13,411 nt of DNA, taken from positions 1 to 13,411 of the forward strand of contig CAZMRY010000037.1 in NCBI GenBank assembly GCA_964568815.1. The letters run 5' to 3'. A program made the position numbers and the translations under genes. Positions 6,756-13,411 of the stretch are shown in pieces. Under the pieces are notes generated by a model. The model worked only from the letters and a program-made list of their open reading frames with translations. It searched no databases and had not been told where the DNA came from. The stretch comes from RGIG8700 sp964568815. Lineage in GTDB: Bacteria > Bacillota > Clostridia > RGIG6154. How positions within the stretch are numbered: position 1 is the stretch's first letter; the number at the start of each line of letters is the position of its first letter.

Positions 6756-7967
6756 ATGGGTTTAATAGTTCAAAAATTTGGCGGTAGTTCAGTTGCTAAC
6801 GCTGAAAAGGTTTTCAATGTAGCCTCAAGAGTAATTGATGCATACAATGAAGGAAACAAAGTTATTGTTGTTGTTTCAGCTCAGGGTGATACAACAGATG
6901 ATCTCATTGAAAAAGCAAAAGAAATCAATCCTACACCATCTAAGAGAGAAATGGATATGCTCCTTTCAACAGGTGAACAGATATCAATATCACTTTTAGC
7001 TATGGCTATCGAAAAGCTTGGCTATCCAGTTGTGTCGCTCACAGGCTGGCAGATAGGCATGAAGACGGACAGTAGTTATGGTCAGGCAAGAATTAAAAAA
7101 ATTGATGCTGAAAGACTTGAAATGGAGCTTGATAAAAACAATATTATAGTTGTTGCAGGTTTTCAGGGAATTAACAAATATGATGATATAACAACACTTG
7201 GCAGAGGTGGTTCAGATACTACAGCGGTTGCAATTGCGGCAGCATTGCATGCTGATAAATGTGAAATTTACACTGATGTTGATGGTGTATATTCTACAGA
7301 TCCACGAATTGTTCCTGATGCTGTAAAGCTTGAAGAAATAACATATGACGAAATGCTGGAACTTGCATCTCTCGGTGCTAACGTTCTTCATAACAGATCA
7401 GTTGAAATGGCAAAAAAATATCATGTTAAATTAGAAGTTAAGTCCAGTTTCCAAAAAGTTGATGGTACAATTGTAAAGGAGGAAGTTAAAATGGAAAAAA
7501 TGTTAGTTAGAGGCGTAACAAGAGATAATAATGTTGCAAGAGTAGCAGTTGTTGGTGTTGAGGACCAGCCCGGTATTGCATTTAAAATATTTTCATTACT
7601 TGGTAAGAAAAAAATCAATATTGATATAATAATCCAGTCTATCGGCAGAGATGGCACAAAAGATATTTCATTTACAGTTGCTGAAGATGTACTTGATGAT
7701 GCTATTGCTGTTCTTGAATCAAATAAGGATGAAATTAAATACAGAGAATTGCTCTCAAGAAAAGATGTTTCCAAGGTTTCAATCGTTGGTGCAGGTATGG
7801 TTAATAATCCTGGTATTGCATCAAAAATGTTTGAAGCACTCTATGAAGCTTCTATCAATATCCATATGATTTCTGCTTCAGAAATTAAAATTTCTGTTCT
7901 TGTTGATCAGGATGTATCAGAAAAAGCAGTTAAATACATTCACGATAAGTTTGATTTTAAAGCATAA
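6756..7967 (+). CDS. lysC: Aspartate kinase (alpha subunit, two ACT domains)
   Basis: Aspartokinase phosphorylates L-aspartate, the committed step to lysine, threonine and methionine. The start at ATG 6756 (GGAGG at 6744-6748) gives 403 residues and puts KFGGSSV at 7-13, where the family has it; an upstream in-frame ATG inside hom is rejected for lack of a binding site. The kinase part shows VVVSAQGDTTDDL (38-50), STGEQISISLLAMA (71-84), GRGGSDTTAVAIAAAL (149-164) and YTDVDGVYSTDPRIV (172-186). Two ACT domains follow, about 253-325 (VEDQPGIAFKIFSLL) and 333-400 (VNNPGIASKMFEAL, then ASEIKISVLV), typical of lysine- or lysine-plus-threonine-regulated enzymes. The Hom partner is encoded just upstream. 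asd, thrB and thrC are not in the window. The C-terminal part probably also has its own translation start (separate entry). Confidence 0.95.
   Translation: MGLIVQKFGGSSVANAEKVFNVASRVIDAYNEGNKVIVVVSAQGDTTDDLIEKAKEINPTPSKREMDMLLSTGEQISISLLAMAIEKLGYPVVSLTGWQIGMKTDSSYGQARIKKIDAERLEMELDKNNIIVVAGFQGINKYDDITTLGRGGSDTTAVAIAAALHADKCEIYTDVDGVYSTDPRIVPDAVKLEEITYDEMLELASLGANVLHNRSVEMAKKYHVKLEVKSSFQKVDGTIVKEEVKMEKMLVRGVTRDNNVARVAVVGVEDQPGIAFKIFSLLGKKKINIDIIIQSIGRDGTKDISFTVAEDVLDDAIAVLESNKDEIKYRELLSRKDVSKVSIVGAGMVNNPGIASKMFEALYEASINIHMISASEIKISVLVDQDVSEKAVKYIHDKFDFKA
7475..7967 (+). other. Internal translation start for aspartokinase beta subunit
   Basis: Inside lysC, AAAGGAGG (7475-7482) stands eight bases before an in-frame ATG (7491), as good a ribosome binding site as any in the window. 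Translation from there gives a 158-residue protein made of both ACT domains. In Bacillus subtilis aspartokinase II the alpha and beta subunits are made from such in-phase overlapping starts, with beta of similar size. The surrounding peptide, VKEEVKMEKMLVRGV, matches the linker where that start falls. The coding span of the beta product is 7491-7967; the listed range includes the binding site. Confidence 0.7.
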
Positions 7968-7970
7968 TTT

Positions 7971-9635
7971 ATGAATATTAATAAAACCCTGAGTAATACA
8001 GCAAATGTTTTGAAAACATTTGCTGTAAGATTTTTTGATTTATATTTTTTCATATATGCAATTTTAGTGGCTTCGCTGATAATACTCAACAAACATTATA
8101 TTATGACCACTTTATTACTTTCTTTTTTTTGCTGTTTGCGTTGCTATCTGAAATACAAATTAAACATAAATCGTTTTATGAAAAACATAGGTCTTAAATA
8201 CTTTATCTGTCTTACTGTGTTACTTACTACATACTGCATATTATGTTTTTTGAGCAATAGTAGTTTTACTGACATTTATGTGTTTTCACTTTGTATTTTA
8301 GTACTGATAAGTTTTTGCGATACAGCAATAATGCTTATGTCTTGTCTATCACAAACAGCTGATAAATTTCAAATTAAGGACACAGTTTATATTGTTAAAG
8401 AAGACGATATTTCTGTTAAACTTTCTGAGCTCTGCCTGATTGATAAGAAATGGTGTGTTGATGACTATGAAAAAGGCACTCTTGCTGATATGCTGCATGA
8501 ATTTATGAGTATTACTAATGAAGAACAGCTTGGACATGTAGTTGTTCGCAGTTTGACGCAAAAAGATGAAAATGGTACGGAAAAACTATGTATTAAAGCA
8601 AGAAATGGCTATCATATTATCGTCAGAGGAAAATATGAACATATTATTTCTATGTGTTCAGACATAATGACAGGGGACAAGCTTTTAGATTTAGACGATA
8701 CAACAAAAGAAAATATTAAAGAACAAATATGCGGTGCTGAATCTGAGCATGCAGAAGTTGTTTGTTGTGCTTTTAAAGAGGTTAATGATATTTCAGAGGA
8801 ACATACATCAGACTTTATATTTACAGGATATGGAATATATGATTTTGATAATTCTTTAAACCAAAATAAATTGGTAATCACAGAAGTGAGTAAATATGAT
8901 GCTTTAGTTAAATGTTTTGGGGAAAATGTTATTATTTCACAAGGCAATATTATTGATACTATTAAAGACTTGCATAATGAAAATAAATATGTATGTGGTT
9001 ATTATGATGAATGTGACAGTTTAAATTCACCTGAAATTAAGAAAATAGTTTTAAGACCTGCTGACAATTATGTAATGATGTTTAATAATATTTTCTTTGT
9101 ATTAATTGCAATATTACTGATTGCATCTAATATTTTTATGTCTTTATCAGATACAGTTGTATTTAATAGTTTTGAAGTTTTATGTGCGGGGTTGCATTCA
9201 TTTATTTTCTCTACTGCTTTATGTTTGTGTGGAGAATATGATAACAGAATAAATAAATATATTATGTGTTTATCAGGCACAATTACTGTTTTGTGTTCAT
9301 ATTTCATAGGTCGTTATATGATGAGTAATCAGGAATATTATAACGATTTGTTTTATTCAGTAACAGCAGGTGCTATGACCACAGTTACATTAATAACCAA
9401 TATGCTTTTATATACTTTGTTTTCAATAAGATATAAGAACAATAAAAGCGTTATTACAGCAACACTAATTTTTATCGCTACAATAATTTACTTCTTTATA
9501 CCAATCACATCAAAAGTGTTGGAGGGCTATAGTATAAGCGGTATTTACATTGTAAGTGCAATTCTGACTGCGATAATTTCAGTTGTAATACTACCTATAA
9601 AATTTTATAAAAGGAATAAGACGGATGGAAAATAA
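7971..9635 (+). CDS. Membrane protein resembling a catalytically dead P-type ATPase
   Basis: A 554-residue protein with about four membrane helices (22-40, 44-60, 76-96, 101-125), a cytosolic part (about 128-365) and about six more helices (370-392, 398-420, 430-450, 461-486, 493-512, 523-543). This 4+6 layout is that of P2-type ATPases. Residues 213-293 follow the ATPase N domain by eye: IIVRGKYEHIISMCSDIMTG matches the KGAPE...C region, followed by AFKEV and FIFTGYGIYDF (family: LAYK..., FLGLVGIxDP). Residues 327-356 (NIIDTIKDL..., CGYYDECDSL) match the GDGxND hinge. But DKTGTLT is absent (only LIDKK at 156-160 or YEKGTLA at 166-172), the KGA lysine is RGK, GDGxND is broken, and the actuator domain between helices 2 and 3 is gone. 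No transport activity is expected; a scaffold or sensor role is a guess. The start has a weak binding site, three bases after lysC; the 3' end overlaps rlmB by 11 bases. Confidence 0.7.
   Translation: MNINKTLSNTANVLKTFAVRFFDLYFFIYAILVASLIILNKHYIMTTLLLSFFCCLRCYLKYKLNINRFMKNIGLKYFICLTVLLTTYCILCFLSNSSFTDIYVFSLCILVLISFCDTAIMLMSCLSQTADKFQIKDTVYIVKEDDISVKLSELCLIDKKWCVDDYEKGTLADMLHEFMSITNEEQLGHVVVRSLTQKDENGTEKLCIKARNGYHIIVRGKYEHIISMCSDIMTGDKLLDLDDTTKENIKEQICGAESEHAEVVCCAFKEVNDISEEHTSDFIFTGYGIYDFDNSLNQNKLVITEVSKYDALVKCFGENVIISQGNIIDTIKDLHNENKYVCGYYDECDSLNSPEIKKIVLRPADNYVMMFNNIFFVLIAILLIASNIFMSLSDTVVFNSFEVLCAGLHSFIFSTALCLCGEYDNRINKYIMCLSGTITVLCSYFIGRYMMSNQEYYNDLFYSVTAGAMTTVTLITNMLLYTLFSIRYKNNKSVITATLIFIATIIYFFIPITSKVLEGYSISGIYIVSAILTAIISVVILPIKFYKRNKTDGK
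7997..8036 (+). terminator. Hairpin with T-run at the start of the membrane protein gene
   Basis: A perfect inverted repeat has 15-base arms (7997-8011 TACAGCAAATGTTTT and 8013-8027) around a single G, followed three bases later by six T (8031-8036). In RNA this makes a stem of about 14 pairs with a minimal loop and then U6, the form of an intrinsic terminator. It lies 29 bases after the lysC stop but inside the first codons of the next gene if that starts at 7971. It could end the hom-lysC transcript completely or partly, depending on whether ribosomes start at 7971 and melt the stem. Confidence 0.6.
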
Positions 9636-10377
9636 ATTTCAGATTGAAGGCAGAAATCCTGTAATAGAAGCATTAACCTCTGATAAGACTATAGAAAAAA
9701 TCTATATTCAGAAAGGTAATGTTCAAGGTTCTGCACAAAAAGTAATAAATTTAGCAAAAAAGAAAAAAATTCAGATATCAGAAGTAGATAAAAATAAACT
9801 GAATGCTATGGCTGAAACAGAATCACATCAGGGTGTTATTGCTTTAATTTCACCTATTAATTATGTATCTGTTGATGATATATTAAATCGAGCGGCAGAA
9901 AAAGGAGAACAACCTTTCATAATAATTTTAGATGAAATTGAAGACCCGCATAATCTTGGTTCCGTCATAAGGTCTGCTAATGCATTCGGTGCACATGGAG
10001 TAATTATTCCAAAACACAGAAGTGCTTCTGTTACTGCTACTGTTGTAAAAACTTCTGCAGGTGCGTGTTTTCATACACCTGTTGCCAAAGTTACAAACTT
10101 GGTTAATACTATGAAAGAATTAAAAAAACGAGGTGTATGGATAACAGGCGCTGATATGGGCGGAGAAAAAAATATTTATAATGCTGACTTCAGCGGACCT
10201 ATCGCAATAGTTATAGGCAATGAGGGCTGTGGTATGAGCAGACTTGTAAGAGAAGAATGTGATTTTATTGTTAATATACCAATGGTAGGAGAGATAGAAT
10301 CCCTTAATGCATCTGTAAGTGCAAGTATATTTATGTATAAAGTATCAGAAATCAGAGGAAAAGGAGAAAAATTATGA
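9625..10377 (+). CDS. rlmB: 23S rRNA (guanosine-2'-O)-methyltransferase RlmB-like, SpoU/TrmH family
   Basis: A SPOUT-class enzyme that moves a methyl group from S-adenosylmethionine to a ribose 2'-OH; the TrmH group-3 form methylates guanosine 2251 of 23S rRNA. The N-terminal RNA-binding part begins IEGRNPVIEAL (7-17) and includes SHQGVIAL (67-74). The knotted catalytic domain has motif 1 DPHNLGSVIRSANAFG (107-122, with Asn110 and Arg116), motif 2 VIGNEGCGMS (196-205) and motif 3 IPMVGEIESLNASVSASI (218-235). The length of 250 is normal. The exact rRNA target is inferred from the family, as other TrmH members look alike. ATG 9625 follows AAAGGAATAAGACGG and lies inside the end of the preceding gene. 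The stop shares an ATGA with the next gene, so the two are translationally coupled. Confidence 0.92.
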   Translation: MENKFQIEGRNPVIEALTSDKTIEKIYIQKGNVQGSAQKVINLAKKKKIQISEVDKNKLNAMAETESHQGVIALISPINYVSVDDILNRAAEKGEQPFIIILDEIEDPHNLGSVIRSANAFGAHGVIIPKHRSASVTATVVKTSAGACFHTPVAKVTNLVNTMKELKKRGVWITGADMGGEKNIYNADFSGPIAIVIGNEGCGMSRLVREECDFIVNIPMVGEIESLNASVSASIFMYKVSEIRGKGEKL

Positions 10378-10643
10378 AAGCAGTATTAACAGTTATTGGA
10401 GTTGACCAGGTTGGAATTATAGCTAAGATTACATCGGTTTTAGCTGAAAATAATGTAAATATTCTAGATATAACACAGACTATTATGCAGGATTTGTTTA
10501 CAATGATTATGCTTGTCGACATGAACAATTGTTCTAAAAAGGTTTCTGAACTTTCTGATATATTTAAATCGTTAAGTAGTGAAATCGGTGTTGATATCAG
10601 TATAACTCAGGAAAATATTTATAAATCTATGCACAGAATTTAA
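10374..10643 (+). CDS. ACT domain protein, UPF0237 family
   Basis: A stand-alone ACT domain of 89 residues, the normal length of UPF0237. It has the typical opening strand and loop, VLTVIGVDQVGIIAKITSVLAENNVNI, given here as residues 4-30, where VDQVGI takes the place of the D-x-P-G ligand loop, followed by DITQTIMQDLFTMIMLVDM (32-50). ACT domains usually bind amino acids or similar small ligands and change the activity of a partner. The partner is almost certainly the UPF0210 protein nine bases downstream, as the two families are adjacent in many Firmicutes, archaea and other bacteria. The exact ligand is unknown. The start overlaps the rlmB stop in ATGA, with AAAGGAG upstream. Confidence 0.9.
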   Translation: MKAVLTVIGVDQVGIIAKITSVLAENNVNILDITQTIMQDLFTMIMLVDMNNCSKKVSELSDIFKSLSSEIGVDISITQENIYKSMHRI

Positions 10644-10652
10644 GGTGAAATT

Positions 10653-12011
10653 ATGGTTAATACATACGAAATATTAGAAACTATCAAAATGATAAGGCAG
10701 GAAAATCTTGATATCAGAACAATAACTATGGGAATTTCCTTGCTAGACTGTTCATCAGAAACCTCTGACAAAACTTGTGAAAATATTTATAATAAAATAA
10801 TGAGCAAAGCTAAAAATCTTGTAAATGTCGGTAAAGAAATTGAAAAAGAATTTGGTATTCCTATTATTAATAAGAGAATATCAGTTACCCCGATTTCTTT
10901 ACTTACACCTGGTGAATGTATAGATGACTATGTAAAATACGCTGAAACTTTAGATAAAGCAGCAATGGAACTTGGAATAGATTTTATTGGTGGATACTCT
11001 GCATTAGTGCAAAAAGGATGTACAAGAAGGGAAGAAATCTTCATAAATTCAATTCCTGTTGCACTAAGTAAAACAAATAAAGTTTGCTCAAGTGTTAATA
11101 TTGGCAGCACAAAAAGCGGAATAAATATGGATGCTGTATATAAAATGGGACAAATTATAAGAGAAACAGCAGAAATTACTAAAGATAATAATTGCATGGG
11201 TTGTGCAAAACTCGTCGTATTTTGCAACGCAGTTGAAGATAATCCTTTTATGGCTGGTGCTTTTCACGGTGTATCTGAGCCTGAATGTGTCATTAATGTT
11301 GGTGTTAGTGGTCCAGGCGTTGTTAAATGTGAACTCGAAAAGCATAAAGATGCTGATTTTATGCAAGTAGCTGAAATTATCAAGAGGACAGCATTCAAAA
11401 TCACAAGAGTTGGACAGTTGGTTGCACAGGAAGCAGCAAAGAGACTTGGTGTTACTTTTGGTATTGTTGACTTATCATTAGCTCCTACACCTGCAATTGG
11501 TGACAGTGTTGCTCACATTCTTGAAGAAATGGGACTCGAACACTGCGGAGCTCACGGAACAACTGCGGCTCTTGCACTGCTGAACGATGCTGTTAAAAAA
11601 GGTGGAGTAATGGCATCTTCATCTGTTGGTGGTCTTTCAGGTGCTTTTATTCCTGTAAGTGAGGATGCTGGTATGATAGAAGCCGCTAAACTTGGTGTTC
11701 TTTCGCTTGAAAAACTCGAAGCTATGACTTGTGTTTGTTCCGTTGGACTGGATATGATTGCAATCCCGGGAGATACTCCCGCAGAAACTATAGCTGGAAT
11801 CATTGCAGATGAAGCAGCAATCGGTATGATTAATCAGAAAACAACGGCTGTAAGATTAATTCCTGCTATTGGTAAAAATGAAAATGATATGGTAGAATTC
11901 GGCGGATTGCTTGGAACTTCACCAATAGTTAAGGTAAGTAAGCTTGACAGTAGTATTTTTGCTAAGCGTGGAGGAAGAATACCTGCTCCGATACATAGTC
12001 TCAAAAACTAA
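10653..12011 (+). CDS. UPF0210 (DUF711, PFL-like fold) protein
   Basis: A 452-residue soluble protein of full family length that matches UPF0210 from its first residues (ILETIKMIRQENLDIRTITM, 7-26, then GISLLDC). Structural work on relatives has shown a pyruvate formate-lyase-like barrel, hence the label PFL family protein, but no reaction is established. Conserved stretches seen: NIGSTKSGINMDAV (149-162), CMGCAKLVVFCNAVEDNPF (181-199), HGVSEPECVINVGVSGPG (205-222), HCGAHGTTAAL (297-307) and SVGGLSGAFIPVSED (324-338). Cysteines 181, 184 and 191 lie close together. I see no clear glycyl-radical Gly motif near the C-terminus, so a radical mechanism is not supported. It is paired with the ACT protein upstream (AAGGTGA binding site, 9-base gap), which may sense a ligand for it. 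Confidence 0.92.
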   Translation: MVNTYEILETIKMIRQENLDIRTITMGISLLDCSSETSDKTCENIYNKIMSKAKNLVNVGKEIEKEFGIPIINKRISVTPISLLTPGECIDDYVKYAETLDKAAMELGIDFIGGYSALVQKGCTRREEIFINSIPVALSKTNKVCSSVNIGSTKSGINMDAVYKMGQIIRETAEITKDNNCMGCAKLVVFCNAVEDNPFMAGAFHGVSEPECVINVGVSGPGVVKCELEKHKDADFMQVAEIIKRTAFKITRVGQLVAQEAAKRLGVTFGIVDLSLAPTPAIGDSVAHILEEMGLEHCGAHGTTAALALLNDAVKKGGVMASSSVGGLSGAFIPVSEDAGMIEAAKLGVLSLEKLEAMTCVCSVGLDMIAIPGDTPAETIAGIIADEAAIGMINQKTTAVRLIPAIGKNENDMVEFGGLLGTSPIVKVSKLDSSIFAKRGGRIPAPIHSLKN

Positions 12012-12041
12012 CAGATTTTGCAAAATTAAGGAGATGTAAAA

Positions 12042-12971
12042 ATGGAACTGGCAGTTACAGTAGCTATACAGGTTTTGATTATATTTTTATTAATAAGTGT
12101 TGGTTATATTTTAACTAAAGCAAAAAAACTTAATGATGCAGGTGTTAAACAGTTAACTGATATTTTACTTATTACTGTTACTCCTTGCGTTATAATTCAG
12201 TCGTATCAGAAAGAATTTGATATAAAATATCTTACTGGGCTTTTTAGCTCATTGATTGCTTCAATATTAATTCATTTGGTTGCAGTTATATTAGCAACTA
12301 TTATGTTTAGAAAGAATGATGATTTAAAATACAGAGTAAGCAGATTTGCTGCTGTTTGCTCTAATTGTGGCTTTATGGCAATTCCTCTTCTTTCTGCTGC
12401 ATTAGGTAGTGATGGCGTTTTTTATGGCTCTGCGTATCTTGTTATATTTACGCTATTTTACTGGACTTATGGTGTTTACATTTGTACAGAGGATATAAGC
12501 AAATGTTTTTCAGTGAAGGCAATTTTGTTAAATCCGGGTGTTATTGGCGTTGCTGTAGGTTTGGTTCTGTTTTTTGCTAAAATTAAGCTTCCATATGTAT
12601 TGGCACAAAGTGTTTCTTTTATGGCAAGTCTTAATACACCACTTGCAATGCTAATTCTTGGATCATTTCTTGTAAAAGTAGATATTAAGCAAGCAATTAA
12701 AAATATTCAGTTGTATCTTGTTTGCTTTTTAAGGTTGATATTAATTCCGTTAATAGGAATAATTATAGTGTATGTATTAAAAATTGATGCTGAAGTCGCA
12801 AAAACAGTTTTAATTTGCACAGCTTGTCCTGTTGCAACAGTTACATCACTTTTTGCATCAAAATTTGATTTAGACAGTATATATGCTTCAGAAACTGTAG
12901 CAGTAAGCACAGTTATATCTATATTAACCATCCCTCTGATTATGATAATCAGTACATTTGTGATAAGGTGA
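12042..12971 (+). CDS. AEC-family permease (auxin efflux carrier-like)
   Basis: A 309-residue membrane protein with about ten hydrophobic helices, the size and pattern of bacterial AEC permeases, many of which move malate, malonate or other small organic anions. Marks: LISVGYILTKAKKLN near the first helix end (17-31), ILLITVTPCVI (41-51, the Pro in helix 2), CSNCGFMAIPLLSA (106-119), LLNPGVIGVAVGL (162-174), LNTPLAMLILGSFL (197-210) and ACPVATVTSLFA (261-272). The broken helices around residues 107-115 and 263-267 are expected for the bile-acid/auxin carrier fold. The substrate cannot be told from the sequence. AAGGAG stands eight bases before ATG 12042. Its last bases overlap the binding site of the next gene, so these two are read together. 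Confidence 0.9.
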   Translation: MELAVTVAIQVLIIFLLISVGYILTKAKKLNDAGVKQLTDILLITVTPCVIIQSYQKEFDIKYLTGLFSSLIASILIHLVAVILATIMFRKNDDLKYRVSRFAAVCSNCGFMAIPLLSAALGSDGVFYGSAYLVIFTLFYWTYGVYICTEDISKCFSVKAILLNPGVIGVAVGLVLFFAKIKLPYVLAQSVSFMASLNTPLAMLILGSFLVKVDIKQAIKNIQLYLVCFLRLILIPLIGIIIVYVLKIDAEVAKTVLICTACPVATVTSLFASKFDLDSIYASETVAVSTVISILTIPLIMIISTFVIR

Positions 12972-12976
12972 TAATT

Positions 12977-13369
12977 ATGAAAGATAAAAAGAATGCGTTA
13001 GGAGTTTTAATTCTTTGTATTGCAACAATTGTTTGTATATCTTTTGGTTTCTATGCGAAAGATGTCATAAAAGCTCCTTCCACAACAAAAACAGTAGAAA
13101 TTTCTGTAATAAATAATGAAGATTGCAAAGTGTTCAGCATTACTACGGATGGAACAACATTAAGAGATGCAGCTGAAGAAATTAACCTTGTTGAAGGTGA
13201 AGAAGGTCAGTATGGCTTATATGTAAAAACTGTTAATGGATATACAGCAAATGAACAAAAACAGGAATGGTGGTGTATTACTAAGGAAAATGAGCCTGTT
13301 TTTGAAGGAATAGATAATATCAAAATTTCAAACGGAGATAAATATGAAATAACATTAAAGGGGATGTAA
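12977..13369 (+). CDS. Membrane-anchored DUF4430-like protein
   Basis: A small protein of 130 residues with a lysine-rich start and one hydrophobic helix (about 6-25), either an uncleaved anchor or a signal peptide; no good lipobox is seen. The exported part resembles DUF4430, a domain related to the C-terminal part of transcobalamin-like proteins: GTTLRDAAEEI (the T-x-L-D-A-L position), YGLYVKTVNGYTA, EWWCI and NGDKYEITLKG. The Trp-Trp and the final Gly-Asp match the fold. Members often sit beside cobalamin or other transport genes; here it follows the AEC permease, and no ligand can be assigned. I chose ATG 12977, not the upstream GTG 12968, because AAGGTG (12965-12970) is well spaced for the ATG and the GTG is part of that site. 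Confidence 0.72.
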   Translation: MKDKKNALGVLILCIATIVCISFGFYAKDVIKAPSTTKTVEISVINNEDCKVFSITTDGTTLRDAAEEINLVEGEEGQYGLYVKTVNGYTANEQKQEWWCITKENEPVFEGIDNIKISNGDKYEITLKGM

Positions 13370-13381
13370 ATTAATTCCCAT

Positions 13382-13411
13382 AAAAAAACGGCTGAACCTA
13401 TAGCGGAATCA
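13382..13411. terminator. Possible terminator hairpin cut by the window edge
   Basis: Thirteen bases after the last stop there is a run of seven A followed by CGGCTGA (13389-13395), and the window ends in TCA (13409-13411), the first three bases expected of the opposite arm TCAGCCG. A bidirectional intrinsic terminator is likely, but only one arm is visible. Confidence 0.35.

Noticed and set aside
7951..7979. Promoter TTGATT-N17-AATATT at the end of lysC
   Set aside because: The -10 matches only four of six bases, and transcription would start after the ATG of the gene it should serve.
12014..12025. Small palindrome ATTTTGCAAAAT after the UPF0210 gene
   Set aside because: No loop and no T-run, and it lies just before the binding site of the next gene; chance in AT-rich sequence.
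12968..12976. GTG start for the DUF4430-like protein
   Set aside because: The GTG is part of the AAGGTG binding site for ATG 12977, which is the better start.

Overview
The window is an AT-rich stretch of bacterial chromosome, densely packed with genes, and looks like a low-GC Firmicute of the class Clostridia. The reasons are the neighbouring pair of ymfF/ymfH-type M16 peptidases next to lgt, the UPF0237/UPF0210 gene pair, the AEC permease, strong GGAGG-type ribosome binding sites before most genes, and consensus sigma-A promoters. I cannot name a genus. No transposase, phage gene, CRISPR array, tRNA or rRNA is visible, and no gap between genes is longer than about 180 bases.

Left block, minus strand (1-3327): an inactive M16 protein (ymfF type), an active M16 protease (ymfH type) and lgt, read in that order as a tight operon; lgt runs off the left edge. 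Diverging from it at 3394 is a small XRE-type regulator with a degenerate LexA/CI-like C-terminal part. Its promoter has near-consensus boxes and carries a 7-bp inverted repeat centred on the predicted transcription start, as expected of an autoregulatory operator. The regulator gene meets murC tail to tail and the two overlap by 29 bp.

Middle (3965-7967): murC (peptidoglycan precursor synthesis, minus strand) diverges from hom-lysC (aspartate-family amino acid synthesis, plus strand). Both promoters in the 180-bp gap can be read directly, and each has an inverted repeat over its -10 box. Hom has a shortened ACT domain. LysC contains a strong internal ribosome binding site and in-frame ATG that should give a separate regulatory beta subunit, as in Bacillus aspartokinase II.

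Right block, plus strand (7971-13369): a 554-residue membrane protein, rlmB, an ACT protein (UPF0237), its usual partner UPF0210, an AEC-family permease and a membrane-anchored DUF4430-like protein, all closely spaced or overlapping. The 554-residue protein is the most unusual item. Its layout of four membrane helices, a cytosolic part and six membrane helices, together with remnants of the P-type ATPase N domain and hinge, suggests a catalytically dead P-type ATPase. A perfect 15-bp-arm hairpin followed by six T lies inside its first codons, 29 bases after lysC ends, and may act as a terminator or attenuator between the two gene groups.
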